Assembly: GCF_042242105.1 (NCBI RefSeq)
Contig: NC_092013.1
Coordinates: 15,803,618 to 15,867,617 of the forward strand
Direction of reading: 5' to 3'
Source: Pempheris klunzingeri
Taxonomy: Eukaryota; Chordata; Actinopteri; Acropomatiformes; Pempheridae
Length of the DNA: 64,000 nucleotides
Below are positions 50,715 to 64,000 of this stretch, in pieces. Position 1 is the first letter of the stretch. The number at the start of each line of letters is the position of its first letter. A model generated the notes under the pieces. The model had not been told where the DNA came from. It ran no database searches and saw only the letters and a program-made list of their open reading frames with translations. Position numbers and translations under genes: made by a program.

Positions 50715-53700
50715 CTGGGACCAAAAAAAAAAAAATCACTTTTCAATTAAAACGGCATCATTTAGTCCCAGTGAGTTCGATGGTGAATCTTAAAATAGTG
50801 GATAACACATCTGGGTTGACTGACAACAAAATAACAAAAACAAAAATATATTTGCATATGTTTACATTACTGGATTAGACATCTACAAATATGTTCAAAT
50901 AAGTCTGACTGGTATTGAACTGCACTTTTTTTTCCTTTTTCAGCATAGAGTTGCTGTGATTAATCGATTAGTTGATTTGCAGAAAATGAATCTGCTACCA
51001 ATTTGCAGTTATGTTGGCCTAATTAACCGTTTTGGCTAAACGATTCATTCTCTGGTTCCAGCTTCTCCACTGTGAGCATTTGCTGGTGTCCTTGGTCCTC
51101 TACAATTGTAAATGTAAATTATATAACCATATAACCACTCTGGGTTGCCCTGTGATGGCAACTATTTTCTGACTAAGGGATTAATCAATGAATTGAGAAA
51201 ATAATCGGATTAATGAGTAAGATTAATGAATGAAAACAATTGTTGGTTGCAGCCCTAAAAGCATACGTTTCTGCTCTGTAAAATAATTGTCCCGTGTTCT
51301 CCTTTGAGAAGAAAATCAGAAAATATGAAGGAGAAATTTATATTTTATGTTTTTTAGTTTCACGATGGCACTCCCTGCATTTGCATTAACTTGTTTAATG
51401 GATACCTTGTTGCGATCTAGCTAATCAAACTGCTTGATTTTACACCACATTGGCCTAAAACAGTAACAGCACCAGATTATCAAGTGGATGGCTAGACTGA
51501 CAGACAGACATCCTGCCACATAACACAAGAGCCACAGACTCTGAACAACAATCCACATCAGCTTTCCTGCCAAAGTCTCCTTTTTCTCCAACTAACAAAC
51601 ATGAACACACGTCTTGTTGTGCACCTTAGCTTGATGAGAGAGAGACCAAACAAACATTCACCAGGGAAACGTGCACTGCTAACGTCACTTTGCAGGCTAG
51701 AACAATTTTCTGGCTGCATCACATTACACAACATGTAAACATACCATGTAAACATGCATGTAAAGGGGGCAAGTTACCATGAATCCAGGGGCCCTGACAG
51801 GGGCCCTCAAAATTACTACATGAACACAGAAAATTAATCATGTGACGACATTATTTTGGGCCACAGATATGACGTTGGACTTTCTTTGAGTTTCAAAATT
51901 AAAATTATAATGTGTTTGCTCATTGCTTTTTTGCTAAAATCATCCAAGTAACCTGTCATATCACACCCCACAGTACAAACACTGAAAGCTTCAGTCGTGC
52001 CTAGCTGCTCTGTAGACAGGAAACTAGCCGGTGGTCAGTCTCATCAGATCAGTGTGGTCTGTACCGAAAGTCAAGCTCAAAACCACAAAACAGCTCAAAG
52101 GAGGAACAAAGGGCAACAGTTTCCTACCCAATTTCTTTCATAGACAAGCTAGTGCTCATGAAAACCTACACAGCCACATTAGCATTTTATTAATAATATC
52201 CTGACTCAATGTTGAAGCCAGTCAAAAGCTAACTACAGTACAATAATATCACTCTGGCAGTTTGATTTCACTTAAATACACTGTAGATCAACATTATCCA
52301 CTCACAGCATTTTTACAGTCATTACATCTTGCTTATTTAGCCAAAATGTAATCAATGCTTTAATCAATAGTCAGTTGTGCTCTGGTCCTGCAGCAGCAGC
52401 TCTAGCCAACTCACCATTAATCTTCCCCAGTCCTGCCCTCCTCTCAGGTTAAGAAGAAGAAGAAGCTGAGCAGGTGGCCAGTTTTAACCTGAGAAATCCA
52501 TGGAGATGGTGATGGATAATGCCAGTCTTTGGGTAAAAGTTAAATCCTCCTTTACTTCTCTCAGAGCAGATATCATTCAATCAAGGTTTTCCTGACTGGA
52601 TAAACACATTCCTGTCAATACATTGCAGTGTAATAATATAATACTATAGAAGTGTAATGCATTCATTTTTTATTATCTCAGAATTTCCCAGATAAGTTTT
52701 CATATGGAAAAAAACAATAATGCCTCGTCACATATCTGTGAGGCACATGCCATATTGGCTCAATTGATCCTGGAGAAAAATGGCCTGGCAATGTCAGAAT
52801 GGGCTTTCTGTCCCGAGGTGTCTGAGCTGTACAGCTGGACACCTCCCAATGTCTCAAACCCAAACTAAAATAGCAGAGGATTAAACTAAACTTCCATAAA
52901 ATCGAGCTCTCGCGTAACTACGAGTTTCTCTGGGGATCTTGGGACATTTCATTCACCAACAAAAGCATAGCAGATAAGAAAACTTCTCAGAAATTTAGAA
53001 AATAAATCAGAGAAACAAGTTACTGCCCCCCGCTTCCATATAATATAAAACATAAAACAACGTAATAACTTAATATAAAACACTGCTGTATACTATATAC
53101 TATAATAATTTAATATAAAAACATTGCTGCCATCTTTTGGCCACTAATATTAGTGATGCTTTTGTTAGTTATAATAAACTTTTTTCTCATTTGATTTAAT
53201 TATTAATCGTGCTATACACAGATGCTTAATGGCAGTAGACTTCGTATGAGGTTATTAACATCGGACAGTAGAGATTCCAGCCTGCAAATCTGAATTTATT
53301 TTGGGCTTTATTTGGGCTCGTCAATTGGTTTTTATGCAGGTGTGGTTTGTTACTGCAACATAGCCAACATGGGTGACCTGTGGAGGCCTGACATTCTTTC
53401 TGGTGGCACCCCTGGTTCTTACCTGTCGGTATCACTGACAACAACGTCCTGTCTGCCCATGACATGTAAGCTACAGTGTGCCAGCTGCTGTCAACCAAAC
53501 ACAGACAGCCCACAGCTGCTCAGAGGAAAAGGAGCATTTCTGCTCTTTTACTTTTTTTCCTCCCTTAATTTTAGTAATGAAAAACTATTAACAATACACT
53601 TATGAGATAAAATAAAGTAAAATAAGAAAAAACTACTAAAAAAAGATTATTTTTGACTGTAAAAAGGAATAAAGGTGATTTCATTTGGAAGTAACTGTGA

Positions 53701-56700
53701 GAAGTAATTACTGGTAATATCACAATTATATCAGACATGTACCAGCTAGCTGTGTGGTTGTAAATCTCTAGTGAAAAAGCAAGGTGCATTACAGGAGGTT
53801 GTGTCTGCAGAAGCATTTACATATTTTTATTTAACAAGGAAAAACCTGTCTCCAGTGAGCAAAGACCACCCTCATATCTGACATGTGAATGCTTCTTGGG
53901 AATCTAAATCCTGGTCACAAAACACCTTCCTGCATGGCACTGAGTGTACAGTGACTTTCTTTCTAAGCCCAAGATCTTTACTGTGTTTCAGTTTGTATGG
54001 GAACTAATTTAAACGGTGAATTGAACGTTTTAATTATCGGACACACAGTAGAATTTTTTCTCTTTTAATTCTAATTTTGTATGAAACAAGGTCATTATAA
54101 AATCATCACCACACTCTTAAATGTCATTTCATCTGTTATCTGTATCACTCAAGTGGCATTATTATGTAGATTATGTGACAATCCTTCCATAACCTTCACA
54201 TCAAACTTGACATGCCTGAACGGAACAAAGCAAACTGCAGCAGAAAACTAAAGCCACCCTAGTATTGATGTCACTTTAGCAGATTAATCAGCCACAGTAT
54301 AACTAGTTTATTTCCCAGCTGCCAACTTTGACCACTATGTCCACAATGAACAAGAAAGACAGTAAAACATTCCTGTGCAAGCTTTGTTTTTTCCTTCTGC
54401 AGTGTATTTATGGACCATGTAATGTTTGTTCTGTTTTTGAATGGTAATAGTGTACTTTACATAAATTAAACCTGGGGATTTTGTTCCAATTTTACTTGAA
54501 TTGATTGATGATTACATCTGTAATCTAAATTTATTTGATACAATAAAATGTTTAAATTGGTGATTGGCTGCTTTTCTTTCACACTTGTCCAGGCACAGTC
54601 CATGAATCCAGTCAAGTTAGAAATGTGTTTGACAGATAGTGTCACCATGATGTCTGCTCTCAACTAGGTATATATTTAGAGAGTCTTGTGAACGTCCAAA
54701 CCACTTAAACGAGGATCTGCTTTCCCATTAAAATGTCAAAAAAGACGAATGTACAGGGAAAGTCTTCAAAAAGTTCATCTTAGCGTGTCTGGCATTATTG
54801 CACCACTGGTCATGTGTTCAGTGGAGGTTGACTTTGACTATATCCTAAAAATAGGCCAATAAATAATTCAATGTACTCAGAGCCAGGAGCATAAAAACAC
54901 ATGCATTTTTCATACACGGGACTGGTTTTCACAAATATATTTTGTAACACTGCAGCAGTTTAAGCTACATAGGATATCTATAGTTGCTCTTTAAGATAAG
55001 AAGCCTGTGTGAGCCCGATCGCTTCTACTGCAAAATTTTGCTGTGAAAGCATGTTGTCATCGAGTTGTTGAGTCATCGAGTCATCGCAGGTGGATGTGCT
55101 GCAGGATCGCTTCAGAGTAAAAGCCCAAATTTGCAGCTTTGATTGATTTTCTATATCAGGGCCAGAGACTCTCTGATCATAACTTTTTTAATTGGCTCAG
55201 GCAAGAAATCTGCATCCTGATCTATCATCCTATAAATATACTGAATGCTTACTTTGCTTTTGTAACAAGATGTTGTGAATACCTCATACACAATCTGTAC
55301 ATGTGTAAAGTGACGAAACTGGAGTTCTCTACTAGTTTGTATATTTCATTTATGTCTGTGTGATCATGCACATTGAACAGATTTAAGTAACAGAATTATG
55401 TCTTCAGTTCTTGTTGTGCTATTTATCAATTTATAACCATGCAGCTGGTATAGCTTCATATGTCCTGACTGTCCCAAAGATGAAGAAATCTGAAGCTGCA
55501 ACTGAAAACTGCTGCAATAAGAAACTGGGTTTGAAGCTGAACCCTGTGGGCAACCCTGGAGCTAATTAATTCATTTTGCTCTATAGCCCCTCCAGCTGGA
55601 GGAGCAGAGAACTGAAATCATGGGTTTTCCCACGAGACAGCTTTGTAAGGGGGTTTCAACATTTAATGCACATGTTAAAGTCAGTGGAGGAGTCCAGCAA
55701 AACAAAGTTTTAAGATGCATTGTGGGAATTATGGGATCAATGTTTTGGATGAATATTAAGGTCTAAAAATCATAACAACTTGGCCTGCTGTGTCACATCT
55801 GACTTTTGCAAGTACCACAATTTTATGAAAAATTGCTGGACAGCCACTTTATTAGTTATAGTTTAGTTTAGCTATATCAAAAATTGTATATTAGGCATGT
55901 GTTTGACATCTCCATGCTCAGTTGTGGTTCAGATGCAAACTCCTCTTTCTAGCTCAAAAGTACTTTAAAGAAACAAGACACTGTTTCTGGATACACATTG
56001 CCTGATAGGACAGCTTCTTTACGTTACTATGGTGCACTTTTGCTAGAATGAGAATGGTCTGACTTGATAGATCTCAATACCCCTTAATAGACAGGGGTAA
56101 TAATGTGACTCAAACATCACTTTTTATTTTTTTTAAAAAGGGAATTGTGCTTATGATTTTATGAAGGTTTTGCAAAGATAAAGTTCCTCAATTTTTTTTC
56201 CATCTGTGAAAACCAGAAGAAAAAAAAACAATTTTCTTCTTTTTTGCATATTTATTTTTTAGACTCACTTCTTTAAGTGTTTCTTGTTCTAATACTCAGC
56301 TCTAAATAGACCTAACAGTGTTTAATAAATACCTGAAGGTGTTGGTCTCTGTAGGAAGAGGTTCAGCTAATGATAAGAGTGGTTAAATTTTCAGCTTCTT
56401 CTATCATGTCGAAGTGCATGACTGAACAAAATGATAAAATCCTGCAATGCAGCCCCTTTAAGTGTAACAGGCACAATATCCCACCATAAAATTGGTATAT
56501 TTTCAACATTTATTCCATGATTAAATGATTTGTGTACTATAGACTCAAACTATTAAAGGTAAAATGTTCCTTAAAAGTGTTTAGGTGGCAAATTAAATTA
56601 ACAACATGCACTACACTTTATAACATGGCCAGCATGTACGCTTTGCATTTAAATTATCATAATAAACTACATTTAAAATAAGACATGATTTCTGTGAATA

Positions 56701-56892
56701 TGCTGCATCTTACCTTGGGAAGATGATGTTAACCTTAAACCACCCCTCCCTCCTCCTCCTGGCTCCCTCAATCATGGTATAAGAAGGCATTGTGGTTTTG
56801 TTACAAAAAGTACATTAGTACAGTACATTAACCTCATGTAGCCTTTGTAGATACTCAAAGAAAAAAAGCACATGTCATAAATGAGGTCCTGT
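50715..56892. other. Intergenic interval between ppp1r1a and pde1b
   Basis: The two genes converge on this stretch, so it includes the 3' UTR of pde1b (minus strand), whose end I cannot place; reverse AATAAA words occur near 56246 and 56509. Apart from the repeat at 50935-51260 I found no gene or RNA. An open frame at 53312-53605 has no family resemblance. Confidence 0.5.
50935..51260 (+). mobile_element. Inverted-repeat element rich in ATTAATCGATT-like words
   Basis: Starts near TGCTGTGATTAATCGATTAGTTGATTTGCAGAAAATGAATCTG and ends GAAAACAATTGTTGGTTGCAGCCCTAAAA. Both ends are typical of a very common teleost non-autonomous element. A diverged relative is at 4430-4680. Confidence 0.65.
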
Positions 56893-59800
56893 CTACTGTT
56901 TTGTTTCTGTAGTGGGTTCTTTCGGGGCTTTTTCTAATGGCTCATCTTGTCTGGATCTCCGCTCTTTGGTCACACCGGGGTCTGAAAATCCTGGAGGATA
57001 TAGAAGATTGGAAAAGGCATTGGAAAATTTTGCTAAGCTGAAAAGGAAACAATATCTGTATCTGTTCATCGTGCCTCGTGAGATCACTGTAAAATTAATG
57101 TAGATAACAAATCAAATCAGGGAGACTGAGCACATTTATGGAGCAAAGCAGCCTTTTCCCTGCCAAATCACACATCTAGAAAAAAGATCTTTTATTCTGT
57201 GTTAGCAGAGTTGTTGCAAGAGATGACAGTGGAAAAATATAACAAATTCTCAAGATTGTTATGTGGTAAGGCCTGCTGTAAATTTGTTAAAATCGAGACT
57301 ATCAATACAAATATACATAATACATAAACATAAATATTTTGTCTTTACAAATTACATATGTTTGTTTCTTGAATATATAACCTTGATATAGATTTGTGAC
57401 CTTCATAACATGAATGAATGAATATGTGACGCACCATTGGAGCCACTTTCCTTCCATTTGAGCTTGTTGTCTTCGGTGTGTCGTGTCCACGTGGAGCGGA
57501 AGCTCACCAGCTCAGCTGTGATATGAGCGAGACTCCACTGCAGACCTCTGGAGCTCTCCTTCCACAGGCTACTATGGAGAAATAAAAGTGCTGTCTTTCT
57601 TTCTTTCTTTCTTTCTTTCTAACCCTAACTTTATAGGGTCTTTGTCTTTTAATATCGTTTTCAATATTTTGGGGGAAATACAGTATGATAAGATGAGAGG
57701 CTCTCTCATGTCTGTTCATTAAATAATGAACTTCAGCCAGCAGCCGGTTAGCTTAGCTTAGCATAAATACTGGCAGCAGGTAGACACAGATTGCCAAGTT
57801 CTGTCTAAAAGCTAATAAAACATGTTTCCTTGGAAGTCACTGCACCTGGCCATGAAATACTAAAGCACTCATTTTTACACGTCAGTCTTTATTGTAATAT
57901 AACAATTGGGATATAGAGCATTCATTGATAAGCTTCAGAGGTTAACACTGGATAAAGCCAGGTTAGCTGTTTCCACGCAAATCCAGTTTATTACAAGAAC
58001 TGGACACTGGAGTCAAATATTTTGTCTGTTAATATCAATGAAAAATGCTTGCAGAGAAGGATTTTGTCATTGTGCAGTCCACTAAACATTGTTTCTCCTG
58101 TTGGCCCTATTCCATAGACTTTCCATTGATATTATCTACTATACTGAATACACCCATATCCTCATACCTCATCTGTATTTTGGAAACTGGACATAGATAC
58201 ACATAGTTGTTTTTAAACCTATACTTATATATTCACATACTTACATTGTACACAGACCATACATGTTTTTTGTTTTGTGTGTTTACTTAATTCAGCTTGG
58301 TTGCTCTTTTCTCCCATTTCTTCTGGTTATGTGTAATTGTAAGCACACAGGGAAGTGGAAAAAGTCAAATTCCTTGTATGTGCTCACATACTTGGAAAAT
58401 AAAGCTGATTCTGATTCCGATTGATATTACAAAGCGAAATAATTAACCATGTCACCATTTTTAGATGTCCCTTTTTTAATGCTGGTTTATGAAGACTGCG
58501 TTTGTGGTTGCAGGGATTTTGCATCGTAATACCACAAATGGCTGCTAGAAAAAAAATTGCAGTAAAGCTGAGTGGCAGTGCCATATCCATCACTCTTGGC
58601 CCCTTGGCTTCAACCAGCAGTCCAACCAATAAGACTTGTTTGTGTGTTACCTGTGTCTGTTGCAGGGGTCTGGGGGACCTGGGTTCTCCTCCACCAAGGG
58701 AATAACAATCTTTTCAGCCATGTCCGTCAGTAGAGAGAATGTTGGATACACAATGAAGTCTATGAAACCTACAAGAGTAAATGTCAACACATTAGCATAA
58801 CAGAATTAAATGTTTCTGAGATATAAGAAAGTGTCTGTCTTGTTTTTTTTTTTACACTGGTGAATAAATTCAAATGTAAGTCAGTGACTGAATAAGAAAT
58901 AAGGTGTAAGACTGCGTATACAGCAGTGCCGACTGGTTAGAAAATCAACACAAAGGATGCCACTGACTGGCAGAAAGAAAGATTTCACTGTTATTAGGGG
59001 TGATTTTAAGTCAGTGCATTGTTATGCATTTATGTGGGAACACCTGTATGTGTGTAGTTTCACAGCATTATCATGACTTCACCAAATTCACGAATCCACC
59101 AAGTGTGGATGGGAACTAAATGTCTTTCATAGAGGGCTGAAGTCAGAAAGACAGAGATTTTAGACAGTGTTTTGTGAGACATACCAATCTGGGACTCAGC
59201 TACCAGGGTGCTTTTTCGATCACACAGAGGAGAGAAGGGCAGGCTGAGCTCTGCCTCTCTATCACCCTCACAAAGATAGAAAGAGAGAGAGAGAAGATAT
59301 CTTAAAGGGCGTCCCACACATTGCCTGAAAATAACTTTGTAAAGGTTATTTGATTCCAAAACTCGCCACCTGAGACTTTCAGATTGTTCAAAGAGTATCA
59401 TAGAAGCGCTTGTGTTTTTTTTAAAGTAACACAACAAACATTAAAGAGCATTTACAGAGAGAGGTTTCTAACATCTTATTTTCAAAGACAGTACGGCCGC
59501 CTAACACCTCCTCTTTTCTGTTTTGTCTTCCAGGCAGTGAAACTGAAAGAGGATGACAGCCCATCGCAGCTTACCATTGCATTTACTGGAAATCCACTCA
59601 AGTGAAAGGACCGGCCTCATAAAACCTGCCAACTTGCTCATTGCCATCTGACAAAGTTCAGCAGGCATTTCCTTGAAAATAATGTCATTTTAAGTAGGTT
59701 GTAAGAACGCATGATCGACATTTTACTTCTTAGAGTAATTCTGATATCACCATGAATGATTCCCTACATCTGATTGGAGGATTGCATCTTTTGTTGGGCT

Positions 59801-62800
59801 GCGATCGCCCGAAAATCCTGCCAACAGCTCTGAAAATGTTGCCAAATGAAACAAATGAACCAAAATCAGCTTTGAAGTAAATATCACCACAATGTCTATT
59901 TAGTAGCTTTTCTGGAGCTTTCAATCACATCGCATGGTCCATATCAATAGATGAAGTTCCCAGTTGTTGTTAAACTGAAGATTTTCAAACAAGCATTTTC
60001 TCAAGTTTTTTTTTTAAAGAAATGTGCATCTACAATGGCTCAAAAGCATGTAAATAGTAAAAAACATTTAATTCCATGTACACCCTATCTGCTGATGAAG
60101 ATGGTAGATTATCAAAAAACCCCAAACAGCCACTAAATGAACCTTGAGGTGAGTACAGGGGTGAAATCAAAGTTAGATCAGAAAACACATTAGAAAGCCG
60201 TCAGGCAGGACTTTCACTCGTAGTCCAATATTCAGTAACACCGTTTTTGTTCTTTTGTTAGCAACTCGCCTCTGGAGTGGAGATCCAATCATCCACTTCC
60301 ACTCAGGTTTCTGATTTCTATCCACAACGCAGATCCCCCCGAGCCTCTCTCAAAAAAGCAACACTTGAAAATACTTAACCCATCTTTGTTGTTATTTGAT
60401 GAAAAACCTTTTTTTTTCAACCCTTAGCTGAGCTGACTTTCCTCATGTTTTCTGTTCTACTACTGTTACACTTCAGGTGTATTAGGTGGATTGGGTCTCA
60501 ATACACAAACAATAAACAGGATCATCATAATAATTCTAATAATTCTCAATCCTTTGATACACATATTGTTTCAGGGTCAAGGTCAGGCTCAGTTTTTCAT
60601 GACATTTGGGAGTTTTTAAAGGCAACATCACCATTTCAACAAGATCGAATGGTTTGGTTTGGTACATATCTGGCATAATCGATTCTGAGTGTTTTTTTTC
60701 CAGACTTAAATCTTGTATAAAAATCTGTTTGTAAGATCGAGTATGCCTTCAACTACCAAAGTACGCGCTCAATAATCTTTTCAAAGAGGCTGTCCTGTCT
60801 CTGACTGTCTCATCTTCATACCTTGGGCGGTATTTATGTCGTTTTCTTTAGCTCTGACGTATTAAACCTCTTTGAAGGTTTCCCACTCGGCCCCTTCAGA
60901 CTCAGACGAGTCATTTACAAAACTGTTGAGCTGTTATTAGGCGTTCAACCTTTTGACTCATCAATCACACAAGATAATAACAGATAAAAACCAGTCAGAT
61001 AAGAATAGAAGTAAGCAGGACATGAAAGAACAACAGAGAACAGAGAAGAAACAATTTGAACATATGTGAAGGGAATACTTATATATGTGGTACTTGGTAA
61101 CCCCTGTGTTGTGTGAATTAGGTCCCAATAAGATACTTACTGGTTAAATGTAGATACAGAGCAAGAAACCAAGACTATGGGAAACAAGGGAGAAACAATG
61201 AGCCATTGTAGAGGAAAAGAGAAATAAATTCTATTCTATTTGTTGTTTATTTATGTAAATGCTGAGTTACTTTGGGGTCCAGTGCTGGGAAACAAAAAGG
61301 TGACTTTACTGTACCCCCCACAGTTTTGGTAGCATATTATAATCATAAATAATTAGTTAATAGGTTTCATTGAATATCATTGTTGTTTTCCAGTGCTATG
61401 ACCTTTGCATACCCACTATTTACAAAAATACGTATATAATGTATTTCTCTTTTCCTCCTTGTACCAATACAACGACTTTATGGGTACCTGATTCATACAA
61501 CCAAATCACACTATAAATCGAGAGCTGTGTTATAAAGGGTTACCAAAGAAATCAGTGGAAATTTTTCACAGTAAGATCTGACAACCTTCCTCACAGTAAG
61601 ACTTGACAATACCGACAAAAAACACTGTGACTAATACAACACAGTAACTCTGAAGCCTTTCTAGTAGGAAAGACAGCTCTGCATAATATCATCCCCTTCT
61701 ATTCTTCTTTTAAGCAAGACGAACAATTAGGCACTACAGCCTTCATTTATAGGCTTAATTTGTATTGCGTTTCACTATATTATTGAAAAATAATCTAAGA
61801 GCGATGATAGTAATGAAGAAGATGAAGATGAGAAATAGTCACATAGTAAGTTCAGGTCTATCAGCGATCCTACCTGTCTGAAAAACTCCTCCATTAGGGC
61901 TTTGGTCCAGCGAGAGTGCAGTGCCCAGGGCTTGGATGGATGGCTTATGTCAGCCGTGTGGAGTAACAGAGACAGTGCTTTGGGCTTGTCAATCCTGAGG
62001 AGGAAAGCATGAAGCACATTTTGTTTTTGTGGTGGCGCTGTGCCTCTCAGACACGTCTTAAAAGCAGATTTTACACCAGCCAGTGTGACACTAATCTGGC
62101 TCTCTGCTTGGGATATCTAATCATCTGAATCTGCTCTGAACAGTCACTTTATGACCTCTTCATTAAGCACCACAGCACGAGGAACAGCACGGTCTATTAG
62201 AATTACCGCTCTTGTTGCTGTAGACAGGATTTCATCGCTTTGACTTGGACTAGGTGGGAGGACATGTCTGTGGACAGCACCATCTCTATAACAAGCGATC
62301 GCAGCTCCCTATAAACAAACACACAGAGAGACAAACAGTTTACTTCCTGACCTTGGATTATGAGAAGGAACTACAGAGTAAAAATGTCAGGCGGGAAGAC
62401 TCAATGGGGTTGTACCCTCGTTAGATTTCCTGATGGATTTTCTTGTTCCCATGGTAACACTTAGTGCTAGAAAACCCCATTACAGTATGCTGCTGGTGTT
62501 TATCTGTGGTGATATCAGCAGAGCTCTCCCATGAATAGCACAGTCAAATACTACATCTATGATGTATGATGTATGTACAGTGTTTTCTGTAGAGCAGAAT
62601 CAATTGTTTACACGCATAAGAACATATACAGAGTTTATGCAAATTTAGGGTTAACAACAGAATCAAAGTCCAACAACCCATTTCTTTCGCTCTTTACTTG
62701 TTTATGTACACCTATCACATCAAAGTAAATGATAAAACAAATAGTCCTTTTGTCCCACTGACCACATCTCTGAGTGTTTGTTACTTGGAAACAGAGAAAA

Positions 62801-63528
62801 TCATATAGTGACTCATTCATTATTCCAGAGCTGATTTGTGAATGAGTCACTGAGCTGTAATAGGAACATGATCCATTATTGATTCCTAAAAGAGATATTT
62901 CATCTCAAGGGGTCAGAGGTCAGGGTCAGGTAGTGGAGCAGGCTCACAGCTGGTGAGGACTCAGAGTCTCATATTAGGACAGTTCATGCTGGACAGATAA
63001 TTTCCCCCCTTTTGTAGCCTGTAGTCATGGTAAGTTCACCAACACAGTTCAGCCACTCAGCTCTTTATATGTTAAATGATAACATTCAACATATTTCCAT
63101 TATTCTATATATTCTTTTATTGTCAAGCAATCTCATGAGAGGACCCAAACCAACATTACCGCCTGACTTCTCCTGTTTACGGAGAGTAAATAGTTAACTT
63201 GTTGTGAACTATTTTCACAAGCACATTAATACAGAGTTGGTGTCCTTGTAAGTATTAACTGTGTAGCAGCTGCAGAGGAGAAAGAGCCTTTCCTGTCAAA
63301 TCTGTGAAGCCATAAACTATAAATGGTCAGTTCCTCCCAGTGTCTCTGCCTGAAACTAGAGCAAGCAACACAATTTAAATGATAAAAATGTTGTCGTCTT
63401 ACATCCATTCCTCTCTTGTCAAATTAATGAAGATGTTCATTTGGTCGTTCTGCAGTAGGCGAAAAGCTGCACTCAGGTGATGGCTTTCCTGTACCGACCG
63501 ATCATTGTAGATCAATGCAAACTCTGAC
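56893..63528 (-). CDS. pde1b: Calcium/calmodulin-dependent 3',5'-cyclic nucleotide phosphodiesterase 1B, C-terminal part (partial)
   Basis: Hydrolyses cAMP and cGMP in response to Ca2+/calmodulin. Minus-strand exons in order: 63528-63403, 62308-62207, 61994-61874, 59266-59185, 58768-58651, 57568-57435, 56990-56893 (stop at 56893-56895). All phases fit, giving the last 259 residues. The first exon reads [34 protein letters not shown] holds the metal-binding Asp, and ESQIGFIDF holds the invariant purine-contacting Gln and the clamp Phe. The upstream HDYEHTG and calmodulin-binding exons lie beyond the right edge. PDE1B is favoured over 1A/1C by [26 protein letters not shown], the tail motif VSFRSTW, and by being next to ppp1r1a. 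The final 80 residues are poorly conserved. Confidence 0.88.
57593..57620 (+). repeat. (CTTT)n microsatellite in pde1b intron
   Basis: About seven CTTT units, a short distance upstream of the penultimate pde1b exon when read on the minus strand. Confidence 0.9.
57680..58000 (+). mobile_element. Copy of the short inverted-repeat element family of 48396-48709
   Basis: Shares CTCTCTCATGTCTGTTCATTAAATA, CAGCCAGCAGCCGGTTAGCTTAGCTTAGCATAAA and GAAGTCACTGCACCTGGCCATGAAATAC with the other two copies. It is in a pde1b intron. No perfect inverted ends were seen here. Confidence 0.6.
58170..58432 (+). mobile_element. 3' end of an L2-like LINE
   Basis: Ends AAATTCCTTGTATGTGCTCACATACTTGG then AAAATAAAGCTGATTCTGATTCCGATTG, a terminal hexanucleotide-repeat tail known from teleost LINEs of the L2/CR1 group. 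No coding part remains. It lies antisense to pde1b. Confidence 0.65.
59267..61873 (-). other. pde1b: Large intron of pde1b
   Basis: Between the exon ending FFRQ and the exon starting GDREAEL. I saw no extra exon, RNA gene or clear repeat. Confidence 0.5.
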
Positions 63529-64000
63529 CTGTTCAGACAGACAGTGAAAAAGCAGTGAAGAGTGTGAGTGTGCATAAAACAGTAGTTGTACAATTGTACC
63601 ATGGTACTGGGTGGAGGAGGTGAGAATGAGATAAAAAAGAGAGTCCTCAGGGTAATTTAAGCACAATGGCTGCACGTCTGTAATGATGAATTTAAAAGTG
63701 TTAAAGAGGCAGTCGGATGTGCTTGAGAAAAAAAGAAAACTGGCACCACTTTGTTATTAATGATGCAGTATAGCACGTTAATTAACTAATTTCTCAATCA
63801 GCCACCCTGTGTCTTCTCATTTGAATAAAGGACTTTATTAGACTATAGAACTAGATAACAAAGTACACTGCGAAAAGTTTTCCAATTATTCCAATTATTT
63901 TGAAGCTTCTGCCAACCCATCACAGTCAAACCAAACAAAATAAAACCCTTGGGTACATTTCTTCAAAGACATTCAACTGTGTGGTCTTTCGTGGACTGTA
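63529..64000 (-). other. pde1b: pde1b intron at the right edge
   Basis: Directly upstream (minus strand) of the first visible pde1b exon. The exon carrying the HDYEHTG metal-binding motif was searched for here and not found, so it must lie further right. Confidence 0.5.

Noticed and set aside
53312..53605. Possible Cys-rich small protein gene
   Set aside because: No signal peptide, no splice-consistent extension and no recognisable family; likely chance.

Overview
This is vertebrate nuclear DNA, almost certainly from a teleost fish. The genes are split into short exons with GT-AG introns. Introns and intergenic DNA are full of CA/GA microsatellites and of interspersed repeats typical of teleosts: tRNA-derived SINEs, L2-like LINE remnants and short inverted-repeat elements. 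No bacterial, phage or CRISPR features were seen.

Layout, left to right. (1) 640-13,070, plus strand: the 3' part of an integrin alpha gene, called itga7. Nineteen constant exons can be followed with consistent reading frame, from the beta-propeller to the transmembrane helix. They are followed by two alternative cytoplasmic-tail exons, A and B. (2) 16,683-19,290, plus strand: npff, a complete three-exon neuropeptide FF precursor with a TATA box and poly(A) signal, encoding two PQRF-amide peptides. (3) 25,618-50,690, plus strand: ppp1r1a, protein phosphatase 1 inhibitor-1, complete in seven coding exons over about 25 kb; its first intron of 12.8 kb carries a LINE fragment. (4) 56,893-63,528, minus strand: the last seven coding exons of a calmodulin-dependent cyclic nucleotide phosphodiesterase, called pde1b; its 5' part lies beyond the right edge.

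The same families (ITGA7, NPFF, PPP1R1A, PDE1B) map to human 12q13, so gene content supports the assignments and indicates conserved synteny. ppp1r1a and pde1b are convergent neighbours acting on one pathway. PDE1 removes cAMP/cGMP when Ca2+/calmodulin rises, while inhibitor-1, once phosphorylated by PKA, blocks PP1. No shared regulation can be read from the sequence.

The rest is repeats and unassigned DNA. I found no convincing new system. The points most worth a second look are a GFFQR variant of the integrin GFFKR motif in tail B, a CA repeat directly behind the splice donor that feeds the two tail exons, nested transposon insertions, and a short inverted-repeat element with perfect 19-bp termini. 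Exon boundaries were derived by hand from reading frame and GT/AG signals; repeat family names and human comparisons come from memory of these families, without database searches.
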